DNA of 64,000 nt, taken from positions 30,264 through 94,263 of the forward strand of contig JAYTPK010000093.1 of the NCBI GenBank assembly GCA_043747295.1, given 5' to 3'. Shown here one piece after another: positions 26,042 to 35,653 of this stretch. The DNA comes from JAAFIP01 sp043747295 (lineage in GTDB: Bacteria > Pseudomonadota > Gammaproteobacteria > Burkholderiales > Burkholderiaceae_C). The notes beneath the pieces were generated by a model, which had not been told where the DNA came from, searched no databases, and saw only the letters and a list, made by a program, of their open reading frames with translations. Position 1 is the stretch's first letter. Every line of letters begins with the position of its first letter. The position numbers were made by a program, and so were the translations under genes.

Positions 26042-28471
26042 ATGTCAGGCCATACCAATCTTCCTGCTGAGCCTATTGACCTGCCGCTCTTGCCATTGCG
26101 CGACGTGGTGGTATTTCCACACATGGTGATCCCGCTGTTCGTAGGCCGCGCTAAAAGCATCAAAGCGCTAGAGTCTGCGATGGAGTCTGAGCGCCGCATT
26201 ATGCTGGTGGCGCAAAAAGCTGCTGCCAAAGACGAGCCTGCAGTCGAGGATATGTTCGCCGTAGGCTGCGTTTCCACCATTTTGCAGATGCTCAAGTTGC
26301 CTGACGGTACTGTGAAGGTACTGGTCGAAGGGCAGCAGCGCGCTATTGTCAACAAGATTACTGATGGTGAAGTGCATTTCAGCGCTAACGTTACGCCCAT
26401 TGAGCCCGAAGTATTGACCGAGCCTCGCACGAACGATATTGAAGCCCTGCGCCGTGCGGTGATAGGCCAGTTTGACCAGTACGTGAAGCTGAATAAAAAA
26501 ATTCCGCCTGAGATTCTCACTTCTATTTCCAGCATTGATGATGCAGGCCGATTGGCTGACACCATTGCAGCGCACGTGCCACTTAAGCTGGACAGCAAGC
26601 AATCCGTGCTAGATTTATCTGACGTGAAAGCGCGGCTAGAAAACGTGTATGAGCAGATCGAGCGCGAAGTTGATATTCTGAATGTGGATAAAAAAATCCG
26701 TGGCCGCGTGAAGCGCCAAATGGAAAAAAACCAGCGCGATTTTTATTTGAACGAGCAAGTCAAAGCGATCCAAAAAGAGCTGGGTGACGGCGAAGACGGT
26801 GCAGACATTGAAGAGCTAGATAAAAAAATCAAGCTCGCCAAAATGCCCAAGGATGCACTGAAGAAAGCCGAGAGCGAGCTGAAAAAACTCAAGCTCATGT
26901 CGCCCATGTCGGCTGAGGCCAGCGTAGTGCGCAACTACATTGAAGTGCTGATCAACCTGCCATGGTCTAAAAAGACCAAAATCAAACATAACTTAGGGCA
27001 CGCCGAAGAAGTGCTCAACGCTGACCACTTTGGCCTAGAAAAAGTCAAAGACCGCATCTTGGAATATCTAGCAGTGCAGCAGCGTGTGGACAAGGTAAAA
27101 GCGCCAATTTTGTGCCTAGTAGGCCCGCCCGGCGTGGGTAAGACGTCTCTGGGGCAGTCCATTGCTAAAGCCACAGGGCGCAAATATGTGCGCATGGCTT
27201 TGGGTGGTATGCGTGACGAGGCTGAAATTCGCGGTCATCGGCGCACCTACATTGGTGCCTTGCCAGGCAAAGTGCTGCAAAGCTTGACCAAGGTGGCCAC
27301 ACGTAACCCACTGTTCTTGCTCGATGAGATCGACAAGCTAGGCACCGAGTACCGTGGCGACCCATCTAGCGCGCTGCTAGAGGTGCTAGACCCTGAGCAA
27401 AACCATACATTCAGCGACCACTATGTGGATGTGGATTTTGACTTGAGCGATGTGATGTTTGTCGCTACTTCCAACTCGATGAATATCCCGCCTGCGCTTT
27501 TAGACCGGATGGAGGTCATCCGTTTATCAGGCTACACCGAAGACGAAAAAACTAGTATTGCACTGCGTTATCTGGCACCTAAACAGCTAGAGAATAACGG
27601 TGTGAAAGATGCTGAGCTAGAGATTACGGAATCTGCCGTGCGCGACATCGTGCGCTACTACACGCGTGAGGCGGGTGTGCGCTCGTTAGAGCGCGAGCTG
27701 TCTAAGATTTGCCGTAAGGTAGTCAAAGGCTTGCAACTAAAAAAATACACTGGAAAAGTGGTGGTCAGTGGCGAGAATTTAAACGATTTTTTAGGTGTGC
27801 AAAAATTCACCTACGGCCGTGCCGAAAAAGAAAACCAGGTAGGCCAAGTAGTTGGTTTAGCGTGGACTGAAGTGGGCGGCGATTTGCTAACCATTGAGGC
27901 CGCGCTCATGCCTGGTAAGGGCAACATCACTCGCACCGGCTCGCTGGGCGATGTGATGAAAGAATCGGTCGAGGCCGCACGTACGGTGGTGCGTTCACGT
28001 GCACGCCGTTTAGGCATTAAGGACGAAGCGTTTGAGAAAAAAGACGTGCACATTCACGTGCCCGATGGCGCTACACCTAAAGACGGGCCTAGCGCAGGCG
28101 CAGCGATGACCACAGCGTTCGTCTCGGCACTTACTGGCATACCTGTGCGCGCTGATGTGGCGATGACGGGTGAGATCACTTTGCGTGGTGAAGTCACAGG
28201 TATTGGCGGTTTGAAAGAAAAACTGCTGGCTGCTTTGCGCGGCGGCATTAAGACAGTGCTCATCCCAGAAGAGAACGCCAAAGACCTGCAAGATATTCCT
28301 GAGAATGTGAAAAATGGGTTAGAGATTGTTCCAGTGAAATGGATAGACCAGGTATTGGCTGTGGCCCTTGTACGCATGCCTGTTCCACTGCCAGATGATG
28401 AGCCGCTGGTGGTTGCGCCTGAAGTTGCTAAAATTTCTGCAACAGAAACTGCTGCCCCTGTAAAACACTAA
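26042..28471 (+). CDS. lon: Lon ATP-dependent protease
   Basis: An 809-residue cytosolic protease for damaged and regulatory proteins. The substrate-binding N-domain begins LPLLPLRDVVVFPHMVIPLF, the AAA+ module has GPPGVGKTSLGQ and LFLLDEIDKLG, and the C-terminal domain has the Ser-Lys pair: S684 in DGPSAGAAM and K727 in GGLKEKLLAA. Length is normal for Lon A (about 780-810). It follows clpX by 140 bases with its own likely heat-shock promoter. The stop codon is 28 bases before tRNA-Gly. Confidence 0.96.
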   Translation: MSGHTNLPAEPIDLPLLPLRDVVVFPHMVIPLFVGRAKSIKALESAMESERRIMLVAQKAAAKDEPAVEDMFAVGCVSTILQMLKLPDGTVKVLVEGQQRAIVNKITDGEVHFSANVTPIEPEVLTEPRTNDIEALRRAVIGQFDQYVKLNKKIPPEILTSISSIDDAGRLADTIAAHVPLKLDSKQSVLDLSDVKARLENVYEQIEREVDILNVDKKIRGRVKRQMEKNQRDFYLNEQVKAIQKELGDGEDGADIEELDKKIKLAKMPKDALKKAESELKKLKLMSPMSAEASVVRNYIEVLINLPWSKKTKIKHNLGHAEEVLNADHFGLEKVKDRILEYLAVQQRVDKVKAPILCLVGPPGVGKTSLGQSIAKATGRKYVRMALGGMRDEAEIRGHRRTYIGALPGKVLQSLTKVATRNPLFLLDEIDKLGTEYRGDPSSALLEVLDPEQNHTFSDHYVDVDFDLSDVMFVATSNSMNIPPALLDRMEVIRLSGYTEDEKTSIALRYLAPKQLENNGVKDAELEITESAVRDIVRYYTREAGVRSLERELSKICRKVVKGLQLKKYTGKVVVSGENLNDFLGVQKFTYGRAEKENQVGQVVGLAWTEVGGDLLTIEAALMPGKGNITRTGSLGDVMKESVEAARTVVRSRARRLGIKDEAFEKKDVHIHVPDGATPKDGPSAGAAMTTAFVSALTGIPVRADVAMTGEITLRGEVTGIGGLKEKLLAALRGGIKTVLIPEENAKDLQDIPENVKNGLEIVPVKWIDQVLAVALVRMPVPLPDDEPLVVAPEVAKISATETAAPVKH

Positions 28472-28499
28472 AAAGTTCTGCTACAATCTGGCCTTCGAC

Positions 28500-28575
28500 G
28501 CGGGAATAGCTCAGTTGGTAGAGCGCAACCTTGCCAAGGTTGAGGTCGAGAGTTCGAGACTCTTTTCCCGCTCCA
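28500..28575 (+). tRNA. tRNA-Gly (GCC)
   Basis: The 76-base cloverleaf has acceptor arms GCGGGAA / TTCCCGC with encoded CCA, anticodon GCC in CTTGCCAAG and the T-loop GTTCGAGAC. TACAAT at 28482-28487 could be its -10 element. Confidence 0.96.
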
Positions 28576-28584
28576 AATCGTAAG

Positions 28585-28614
28585 AAAAAGGGAAGCAATT
28601 GCTTCCCTTTTTTT
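28585..28614 (+). terminator. Rho-independent terminator after tRNA-Gly
   Basis: AAAAAGGGAAGC / GCTTCCCTTTTTTT with loop AATT, directly after tRNA-Gly. It implies that tRNA-Cys and tRNA-Leu are transcribed separately or only by read-through. Confidence 0.88.
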
Positions 28615-28640
28615 CTCAAAGATTGCCATAATTTTAATCA

Positions 28641-28714
28641 GGCGCGGTAGCAAAGCGGTTATGCACCGGATTGCAAATCCGGTTAGCCCAGTTCGATTCT
28701 GGGCCGCGCCTCCA
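28641..28714 (+). tRNA. tRNA-Cys (GCA)
   Basis: The 74-base cloverleaf has acceptor arms GGCGCGG / CCGCGCC, then TCCA, anticodon GCA in ATTGCAAAT and T-loop GTTCGATTC. Confidence 0.95.
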
Positions 28715-28763
28715 GTTACTATCTGTGCGAAGTGCATCGCACTTCGTTAGGGTTAGACATTCA

Positions 28764-28856
28764 GCCTGAGTGGTGGAATAGGTAGACACAGCGGACTTAA
28801 AATCCGCCGCTTCGTTAATAGCGGGCGTACCGGTTCGATTCCGGTCTCAGGCACCA
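28764..28856 (+). tRNA. tRNA-Leu (TAA)
   Basis: A class II tRNA of 93 bases with acceptor arms GCCTGAG / CTCAGGC, encoded ACCA, anticodon TAA in CTTAAAA and a long variable arm around CGCTTCGTTAATAGCG. Confidence 0.93.
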
Positions 28857-28925
28857 CGCACAGCGCTAAGCTTACATACCGCACTCACCACTTGCGCTTC
28901 GCTGCAGTCGTAATACACTCTGTTC

Positions 28926-29561
28926 ATGTCTTCGAATACACAGCCTTATGAAATCCACGTGCACGGCGATGTGCCGCTGCGCGATGATGTTACCTTTGCG
29001 CAGCTAGAAGAGGCTTTGAAGCCTTTGTGGTCTTACGGCGGTGCCAAATCGCTCACTCGGGGTGCAGTTAGCTCATACGAGGAAGAGCCTGGCCTGCGTT
29101 TTGATGCTAAAGAGCATATCTTGCACATGTGCTGGACAGTCACAGCGGGTGAGGATATTCGCCAAGCACTAGAAGAGATGTGCATGGGTTTGAACGAAAT
29201 CGCCTCTGCCGGTGCCGCTATTGAGATCAGTATCTATGACGCTGAGTTTGATGATGAAGACGAAGATGCTGACGACGAAGCCGAGTCGCGTGATGATTTT
29301 TTAATGCTGTTTGTCGGCCCCACACCTGGCGACATCATGCAAGTGCAGCGTGACATGCTGGTAGAAGACGTGATGGCCGTAGTAGAGCGCCATTTTGACC
29401 GCGCGGAGATGCAGGGCATAGTGACCGAGGTGGACAAGCTGTTTACCCAGCGCTTTGACGCCTTGGTGAACTCACTGCAAGTGGGCAGGCCCCCGCGCGG
29501 AGCCGGTGGTTCAGGCGGCCCTGGCGGCCACGGTGGCCGTAAGCCACGGCATTTGCATTGA
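28926..29561 (+). CDS. acidic protein of unknown function
   Basis: A cytosolic protein of 211 residues with no recognised catalytic motif. It begins with a beta-rich region (YEIHVHGDVPLRDDVTFAQL, of which EIHVHGDVPLRDD is distinctive), has a very acidic middle (about 105-120, many Asp and Glu) and ends in a Gly-rich basic tail (GGSGGPGGHGGRKPRH). Between them is a domain with LMLFVGPTPGDIMQVQRDML. It looks like a Burkholderiales-restricted family (possibly DUF6806, from memory). It stands just after the tRNA cluster. Confidence 0.7.
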   Translation: MSSNTQPYEIHVHGDVPLRDDVTFAQLEEALKPLWSYGGAKSLTRGAVSSYEEEPGLRFDAKEHILHMCWTVTAGEDIRQALEEMCMGLNEIASAGAAIEISIYDAEFDDEDEDADDEAESRDDFLMLFVGPTPGDIMQVQRDMLVEDVMAVVERHFDRAEMQGIVTEVDKLFTQRFDALVNSLQVGRPPRGAGGSGGPGGHGGRKPRHLH

Positions 29562-29791
29562 CACGGCATTTGCATTGATTTACCCATTTTTCTGCTTTCA
29601 CTGCTATAGCTTGTGCACTGCTGCGCCTTACCTCACGCGCAATTAGAGCTTGCAGTTTAAGTTTCTATGTTTATGCTCCTCGGCCTCAGTGGTATACGTT
29701 TTTTGCATAGATACTGCTTTGCAATACTAGGGTTATCCCTTAATCTACGGTGATCGCACACATCGTGCTTATCAGTCTGAAAGGCTGCACC

Positions 29792-29962
29792 ATGAACCGT
29801 ATTTCTGCACTCTTTAGCGCTTTGTTTTCTTCTGACTGTTCAAGCACGGTGAATACAGCGCAAAACTTGCTCGAACGCGCTATGCATGCCCGTGGGCAAA
29901 GCCAGTACGAGGCGGCCCAGCTGCGTGCTAACGCACAGGCTGTATTGAGCATAGTGCGCTGA
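29792..29962 (+). CDS. 56-residue uncharacterised protein
   Basis: A short gene starting at ATG 29792 with AAGG about 8 bases upstream. The protein begins MNRISALFSALFSSD and continues with a helical segment AQNLLERAMHARGQSQYEAAQLRANAQAVL, quoted here only by its ends AQNLLERAM and AAQLRANAQAVLSIVR. Short proteins with this layout (hydrophobic start, then a helix ending in LRV/LSIVR) occur in Burkholderiales; the role is unknown. Confidence 0.55.
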   Translation: MNRISALFSALFSSDCSSTVNTAQNLLERAMHARGQSQYEAAQLRANAQAVLSIVR

Positions 29963-30069
29963 TATTGTTTGATTCGGCAGTGAGCGTTCGTCACTTTAAC
30001 TTTGCAGTTAGACCCTGCAACAAACGAGACGGGTAAAAGCAACAAAATGGCATTTTGGCAAAGAAATAT

Positions 30070-30119
30070 GCTCATAGTCCAAGTATTCATTGCTCGAGAA
30101 GCTATTAAAATCATAGTAA
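30070..30119 (-). repeat. dispersed hairpin repeat, copy R7
   Basis: Read on the plus strand it has CATAGTCCAAGTATTC, GCTCGAGAAGC and TATTAAAATCATAG, a typical copy in reverse orientation. Confidence 0.85.
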
Positions 30120-30181
30120 GGTACTTTGCATGTTCAAGAATTCGCGCCTTTAAAAAGCAGATTTTTTTGCATAGCCAGCGC

Positions 30182-30209
30182 TTAGTACAAACCCGCCCTC
30201 GGCTATAAT
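30182..30209 (+). promoter_or_regulatory. candidate promoter of carAB
   Basis: A perfect TATAAT at 30204-30209 has TTAGTA 16 bases upstream as a weak -35 element. The leader to carA would be about 140 bases. Confidence 0.4.
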
Positions 30210-30356
30210 TAGAGGCTTTCCCGCACCCAACCCACGCCTTACGCATTTCAAGCCACTTCAACCAAGCACAGCTGCACGATTTAAGCCACTTTTACCCAAA
30301 AGTAGCATAGGTTTTGAAGCGCTAGGGCGTACCCGAAGAAAAACGGAGAAAACCCA

Positions 30357-31538
30357 GTGCTTTTGTCTTTGAAGTCAGCCCATCCCCCCGCAATCCTTGC
30401 CCTTGCTGACGGTAGCGTATTTGTAGGCTCATCCATCGGCGCGTCCGGCCACACAGTAGGTGAGGTAGTTTTTAATACCTCAATGTCTGGGTATCAAGAA
30501 ATCTTGACCGACCCCAGCTATTGCCAGCAAATCGTCACGCTCACTTATCCGCACATTGGAAACTATGGCACCAACCGCCAAGATGTTGAATCGCGCAAAG
30601 TGTTTGCTGCAGGTTTGATCATTAAAGATTTGCCTTTGATTGCGAGTAATTTTCGCAGTGATATGACATTGGCGCAGTATCTTGTGAAAGAAAACTGTGT
30701 TGCCATTGCCAACATCGACACCCGCCAGTTGACCCGTCATCTGCGCGCGCACGGCGCGCAAAATGGTGCGATTGTGGGTTTAAACGATGGCGAAGAAGTG
30801 ACTCAGCCCATCATTGACAAAGCCATCGCTGCGGCCAAGGCTGCGCCGTCCATGTCGGGCCTAGACCTTGCCAAAGTGGTTTCCGTAGATAAGTCGTATG
30901 ACTGGGCGCAGACTGAGTGGCAGCTGTTCGGCGCTGATGGCAAGCCAGGCTACAGCCAGCAAACCGCGGCTAAGTTTCATGTAGTGGCTTTTGACTTTGG
31001 CGTGAAGTTCAACATTTTGCGCATGTTGGCGCAGCGCGGCTGCAAAGTTACCGTGGTACCTGCGCAAACCAGTGCTAAAGAAGTTTTAGCATTGAAACCC
31101 AATGGCGTTTTCTTGTCCAACGGCCCCGGCGACCCGGAGCCATGTGACTACGCCATCGCAGCCACACGCGAAATCATTGAAGCAGGCGTGCCGACATTCG
31201 GCATCTGCCTAGGCCATCAAATCATGGCACTCGCATCAGGCGCCAAAACTTTCAAAATGAAGTTCGGTCACCACGGCGCCAACCACCCCGTCAAAGATTT
31301 AGACAATGGTCGCGTCAGCATCACCAGCCAGAACCACGGCTTTGCAGTCGACGAAAAGACCTTGCCTAAAAACTTGCGCGCCACCCACATCAGCTTGTTT
31401 GACAACACATTGCAGGGCCTGGCCCGCATTGACAAACCCGCGTTTTGCTTTCAGGGCCACCCTGAAGCATCGCCCGGCCCGCACGACATTAGCTACCTTT
31501 TTGATCGCTTCATCAAACTTATGAGTGAGGCGAAATAA
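30357..31538 (+). CDS. carA: carbamoyl phosphate synthase small subunit
   Basis: The glutamine amidotransferase subunit (393 residues) passes ammonia to CarB for arginine and pyrimidine synthesis. The N-terminal domain has GEVVFNTSMSGYQEILTDPS; the class I amidotransferase domain has the nucleophile Cys in FGICLGHQIMAL and the His in FCFQGHPEASPGPHD. The start is GTG at 30357, with CGGAG 9 bases upstream. carB begins 2 bases after its stop. Confidence 0.95.
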   Translation: MLLSLKSAHPPAILALADGSVFVGSSIGASGHTVGEVVFNTSMSGYQEILTDPSYCQQIVTLTYPHIGNYGTNRQDVESRKVFAAGLIIKDLPLIASNFRSDMTLAQYLVKENCVAIANIDTRQLTRHLRAHGAQNGAIVGLNDGEEVTQPIIDKAIAAAKAAPSMSGLDLAKVVSVDKSYDWAQTEWQLFGADGKPGYSQQTAAKFHVVAFDFGVKFNILRMLAQRGCKVTVVPAQTSAKEVLALKPNGVFLSNGPGDPEPCDYAIAATREIIEAGVPTFGICLGHQIMALASGAKTFKMKFGHHGANHPVKDLDNGRVSITSQNHGFAVDEKTLPKNLRATHISLFDNTLQGLARIDKPAFCFQGHPEASPGPHDISYLFDRFIKLMSEAK

Positions 31539-31539
31539 C

Positions 31540-34500
31540 ATGCCAAAACGTACCGACATTAAAAGTATTCTCATCATCGGCGCAGGCCCGATCATCATTG
31601 GTCAGGCTTGCGAGTTTGACTACTCGGGCGTGCAGGCCTGCAAGGCGCTGCGCGAGGAGGGCTACCGGGTTATTTTGATCAACAGCAACCCGGCCACCAT
31701 CATGACCGACCCGGCTACGGCGGACGTGACTTACATCGAACCGATCACTTGGCAGACCGTTGAAAAAATCATCGCCAAAGAAAAACCCGATGCAATCTTG
31801 CCAACCATGGGCGGGCAGACCGCACTCAATTGTGCACTCGATTTGTGGCACCACGGCGTGTTGGATAAATACATGGGCGCTGCTACCGGCAAACCTGTTG
31901 AGCTGATTGGTGCTACGCCAGAGGCGATTGACAAAGCCGAAGACCGCTTGAAATTCAAAGATGCGATGACCAAGATTGGGTTGGGTTCAGCGCGCTCAGG
32001 CATTGCGCACAGTATGGACGAGGCGTGGACGGTGCAAAAGACTTTGGGTTTCCCCACTGTCATTCGCCCCAGCTTTACCTTGGGTGGCACCGGCGGGGGC
32101 ATTGCCTACAACGCTGAAGAATTTGAGGCCATTTGCAAGCGCGGCCTGGAAGCCTCGCCCACCAACGAGCTGTTGATTGAAGAATCGCTGCTGGGTTGGA
32201 AAGAATACGAGATGGAAGTGGTGCGCGACAAGGCGGACAACTGCATCATCGTCTGCTCGATTGAAAACCTCGACCCCATGGGCGTGCATACTGGTGATTC
32301 GATCACCGTGGCACCTGCGCAAACTTTGACCGACAAGGAATATCAAATTTTGCGCAATGCATCGCTGGCTGTGTTGCGCGAGATTGGTGTGGACACGGGT
32401 GGCTCTAACGTGCAGTTCTCCATTAACCCGCAGGACGGCCGCATGGTGGTGATTGAGATGAACCCGCGAGTGTCGCGCTCTTCTGCACTGGCATCCAAAG
32501 CCACGGGATTCCCGATTGCCAAAGTGGCTGCGAAGCTGGCTTGCGGCTACACGCTAGACGAATTGCGTAACGAAATTACCGGTGGTGCTACGCCTGCCTC
32601 GTTTGAGCCGAGCATCGACTATGTGGTTACAAAAATTCCGCGTTTTGCGTTTGAAAAATTCAAAGACGCCGACGACCGCCTGACCACGCAGATGAAGAGC
32701 GTGGGCGAGGTGATGGCTATGGGCCGTACCTTCCAAGAGTCCTTCCAAAAAGCCCTGCGCGGCTTAGAGGTGGGCGTGGACGGCATGAACGAAAAAACCC
32801 AAGACCGTGAAGTGCTAGAAAAAGAACTGGGCTCGCCTGGCCCAGAGCGCATTTGGTACGTGGGTGATGCGTTTGCGCAAGGCATGAGCGTGGATGAAGT
32901 GTTTGCGCTGACCAAGATCGACCCGTGGTTCTTGGTGCAGATCGAAGAGATTGTGAAGATTGAGCTGGAGCTAGAGAAAACCACGCTGGATGCGCTGTCT
33001 AAGGAGGAACTGCTCAAGCTCAAACAAAAAGGTTTCTCTGACCGCCGCTTGGCACGTCAGCTGAAAACCACCGACAAAATCATCCGCGAAAAGCGCCGCG
33101 CGTTGGGCATTCGCCCGGTGTACAAGCGCGTAGACACTTGCGCCGCAGAATTTGCCACCAACACGGCCTACATGTACAGCACCTACGAAGGTTTTGTCAC
33201 TGGCCCAAATAACGGTAATTTTGCGCCCGGTCAAAGCGCTGCTCAGTGCGAAGCCGAGCCAACAAATAATAAAAAAATCATGGTGCTGGGCGGCGGCCCT
33301 AACCGTATTGGCCAAGGTATTGAGTTTGATTACTGCTGCGTGCACGCGGCGTTAGCGATGCGTGAAGATGGCTACGAGACCATCATGGTCAACTGCAATC
33401 CTGAGACTGTATCTACCGACTATGACACCTCCGACCGCCTGTACTTTGAGCCCTTGACTCTAGAAGACGTGCTGGAGATCGTCGATAAAGAAAAGCCATG
33501 GGGCGTGATCGTGCAATACGGTGGCCAAACGCCGCTCAAACTTGCACTGGACTTAGAAGCCAATGGCGTACCGATCATCGGCACATCGCCCGACATGATT
33601 GACGCTGCTGAAGACCGTGAGCGCTTTTCAGACTTGCTGCGCAAGCTTGGTTTAAAACAGCCGCCCAATGCTACTGCGCGCACCGAGCCGGAGGCGCTTG
33701 AAAAAGCGTCTAGCCTAGGCTACCCACTCGTTGTACGCCCCAGCTACGTGCTGGGTGGCCGCGCCATGGAGATCGTGCACGAGCAGCGCGACCTTGAGCG
33801 CTACATGCGCGAGGCTGTCAAGGTAAGCCATGACTCGCCTGTGCTGCTAGACCGCTTTTTGAACGACGCTATCGAATGCGATGTCGATTGCCTGCGTGAT
33901 CCTGAAGGCAAGACCTTTATCGGCGGCGTGATGGAGCACATTGAACAAGCGGGCGTGCACAGCGGTGACTCTGCCTGTTCACTTCCGCCGTATTCGCTGT
34001 CTAAAGAAACAGTGGACGAGCTTAAACGCCAGTCTTCTGCTATGGCAGGCGCGCTCAATGTGGTGGGTTTGATGAACGTGCAGTTTGCTATTCAAAATAG
34101 CGATGGCAAAGATGTGATCTATGTGCTGGAAGTTAACCCTCGCGCAAGCCGCACGGTACCTTTTGTGAGCAAGGCCACTGGCATTCAGTTGGCCAAAGTG
34201 GCTGCGCGTTGTATGGCGGGGCAGACTTTGGCATCACAAGGCATCACCGAAGAAGTCACGCCGCCGTATTTCAGCGTGAAAGAGGCTGTGTTCCCGTTTG
34301 TGAAGTTCCCAGGTGTCGACACGATTCTCGGCCCTGAGATGAAGTCTACCGGCGAGGTCATGGGTGTGGCTAAAACTTTTGGCGAGGCATTTGTCAAATC
34401 ACAGCTGGGTGCGGGTACTAAGCTACCTAAATCGGGCAAAGTGTTTCTGACAGTCAAGAATAATGACAAAGCCCGCGCAGTCGATGTAGCCAAAGCGTTA

Positions 34501-34833
34501 GTCGCCATGAATTTTGAGTTACTGGCTACCAAGGGTACAGCAGCAGCTTTTGAAGCTGCTGGCCTGAAAGTGCAAGTAGTTAACAAAGTGACCGAAGGCC
34601 GCCCTCACGTGGTCGATATGATCAAAAACAACGAAATTACGATGGTGGTCAACACCGTGGAAGAGCGCCGTAACGCGATAGCTGACAGCCGCGCCATCCG
34701 TACATCTAGCTTGCTGGCGCGGGTGACTACGTTCACGACTATCGCGGGTGCCGAAGCTGCCGTCGAAGGCATGAAATATGTTGACAACCTGGGCGTGATC
34801 AGTGTGCAAGAAATGCATGCGCAATTAGCTTAA
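31540..34833 (+). CDS. carB: carbamoyl phosphate synthase large subunit
   Basis: A 1097-residue enzyme with two ATP-grasp halves, an oligomerisation domain and a C-terminal allosteric MGS-like domain. IIIGQACEFDYSGVQACKAL begins the first half and RIGQGIEFDYCCVHA the second (about residue 595). The regulatory domain near the end includes VNTVEERRNAIADSRAIRTS. ATG 31540 lies next to the carA stop, with GAGG inside the end of carA as ribosome site. A hairpin with T tract stands downstream, before greA. Confidence 0.96.
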   Translation: MPKRTDIKSILIIGAGPIIIGQACEFDYSGVQACKALREEGYRVILINSNPATIMTDPATADVTYIEPITWQTVEKIIAKEKPDAILPTMGGQTALNCALDLWHHGVLDKYMGAATGKPVELIGATPEAIDKAEDRLKFKDAMTKIGLGSARSGIAHSMDEAWTVQKTLGFPTVIRPSFTLGGTGGGIAYNAEEFEAICKRGLEASPTNELLIEESLLGWKEYEMEVVRDKADNCIIVCSIENLDPMGVHTGDSITVAPAQTLTDKEYQILRNASLAVLREIGVDTGGSNVQFSINPQDGRMVVIEMNPRVSRSSALASKATGFPIAKVAAKLACGYTLDELRNEITGGATPASFEPSIDYVVTKIPRFAFEKFKDADDRLTTQMKSVGEVMAMGRTFQESFQKALRGLEVGVDGMNEKTQDREVLEKELGSPGPERIWYVGDAFAQGMSVDEVFALTKIDPWFLVQIEEIVKIELELEKTTLDALSKEELLKLKQKGFSDRRLARQLKTTDKIIREKRRALGIRPVYKRVDTCAAEFATNTAYMYSTYEGFVTGPNNGNFAPGQSAAQCEAEPTNNKKIMVLGGGPNRIGQGIEFDYCCVHAALAMREDGYETIMVNCNPETVSTDYDTSDRLYFEPLTLEDVLEIVDKEKPWGVIVQYGGQTPLKLALDLEANGVPIIGTSPDMIDAAEDRERFSDLLRKLGLKQPPNATARTEPEALEKASSLGYPLVVRPSYVLGGRAMEIVHEQRDLERYMREAVKVSHDSPVLLDRFLNDAIECDVDCLRDPEGKTFIGGVMEHIEQAGVHSGDSACSLPPYSLSKETVDELKRQSSAMAGALNVVGLMNVQFAIQNSDGKDVIYVLEVNPRASRTVPFVSKATGIQLAKVAARCMAGQTLASQGITEEVTPPYFSVKEAVFPFVKFPGVDTILGPEMKSTGEVMGVAKTFGEAFVKSQLGAGTKLPKSGKVFLTVKNNDKARAVDVAKALVAMNFELLATKGTAAAFEAAGLKVQVVNKVTEGRPHVVDMIKNNEITMVVNTVEERRNAIADSRAIRTSSLLARVTTFTTIAGAEAAVEGMKYVDNLGVISVQEMHAQLA

Positions 34834-34925
34834 AGCTGAGCTTACAACTTGCATAGCTTGCGCATGACATGGTTTTAGCGCGCTATTGCGCAGGCCTGCC
34901 AGCTTGGTTTAAAATTTCAGTTATC

Positions 34926-34962
34926 AAACCGCTGGTCATTGCGATCAGCGGTTTCCTTTTTA
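34926..34962 (+). terminator. terminator-like hairpin between carB and greA
   Basis: AAACCGCT / AGCGGTTT form the stem (13-base loop containing GATC/GGTC pairing) and CCTTTTT follows. It ends only 14 bases before the greA start, so it could end the carAB message or attenuate greA. Confidence 0.7.
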
Positions 34963-34975
34963 CAGATATAAAACT

Positions 34976-35452
34976 ATGGCCACTATCCCCATTACCAAGC
35001 GCGGCGCTGAAAAACTCAAGGCCGAACTGCACCAACTTAAAACCGTGGAACGCCCCTGGGTGATCAACGCTATATCGGAGGCGCGAGCCCAAGGCGACTT
35101 GAGCGAAAACGCCGAATATGATGCCGCTAAAGACCGCCAAGGGTTTATTGAAGGACGCATCCAGGAGATCGAGGGTAAGTTGTCTGCTGCCCAAATCATT
35201 GATCCAACTTCTTTGGATGCCTCGGGGCGTGTGGTGTTTGGCGCTACCGTAGAGCTAGAAGACGAGGATTCTGGTGCCAAGGTGAAATACCAAATTGTGG
35301 GTGAAGACGAGGCCGACCTTAAGCTCGGGTTTATCAATATCTCAAGCCCTATTGCTCGCGCTTTGATCGGCAAAGAAGAGGGCGACACGGCGGTAGTGCA
35401 AGCCCCCAGCGGTGAGAAGCATTACGAAATCATCGCCGTGCAATACGTATAG
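34976..35452 (+). CDS. greA: transcription elongation factor GreA
   Basis: A 158-residue factor that rescues backtracked RNA polymerase. The N-terminal coiled coil has KRGAEKLKAELHQL, AISEARAQGDLSENAEYDAA (with the acidic tip residues in GDLSENAEYD) and the C-terminal FKBP-like domain VVFGATVELEDEDSG to the end. No ribosome site is visible before the ATG. It follows carB closely, a common arrangement in betaproteobacteria. Confidence 0.95.
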   Translation: MATIPITKRGAEKLKAELHQLKTVERPWVINAISEARAQGDLSENAEYDAAKDRQGFIEGRIQEIEGKLSAAQIIDPTSLDASGRVVFGATVELEDEDSGAKVKYQIVGEDEADLKLGFINISSPIARALIGKEEGDTAVVQAPSGEKHYEIIAVQYV

Positions 35453-35473
35453 TGCTTTTCACCCATCATTTAA

Positions 35474-35526
35474 GGCTGTAGTCCAAGTATTTACTGCTCA
35501 GGCAGCTATTAAATTAGTAGCAATTA
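35474..35526 (-). repeat. dispersed hairpin repeat, copy R8
   Basis: On the plus strand: GGCTGTAGTCCAAGTATT, TGCTCAGGCAGC and the hairpin end GCTATTAAATTAGTAGC. Confidence 0.88.
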
Positions 35527-35653
35527 CTCTTTATTGAAAATAATTCTTTCGGGTTAGTTTAGTAAAAAAGTACTTTGCATCATTTGCATAAATCTTCAAA
35601 TCGGTATTGACTAAAACCTGATAATCAAAGTTTGTTAACTTTTGCTGAGGTTT

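Larger units (their letters stand above)
29963..30356. other. intergenic region before carA
   Basis: About 390 bases contain repeat copy R7 and the likely carA promoter and leader of about 150 bases. No further gene is supported. Confidence 0.6.

Noticed and set aside
28500..28856. Integration site or genomic island at the tRNA cluster
   Set aside because: No integrase and no duplicated tRNA 3' end is seen near the three tRNA genes.
29740..30261. 173-codon minus-strand frame across the carA upstream region
   Set aside because: It runs through a repeat copy and a promoter region, has many rare residues such as Trp and Cys, and lacks a start signal.
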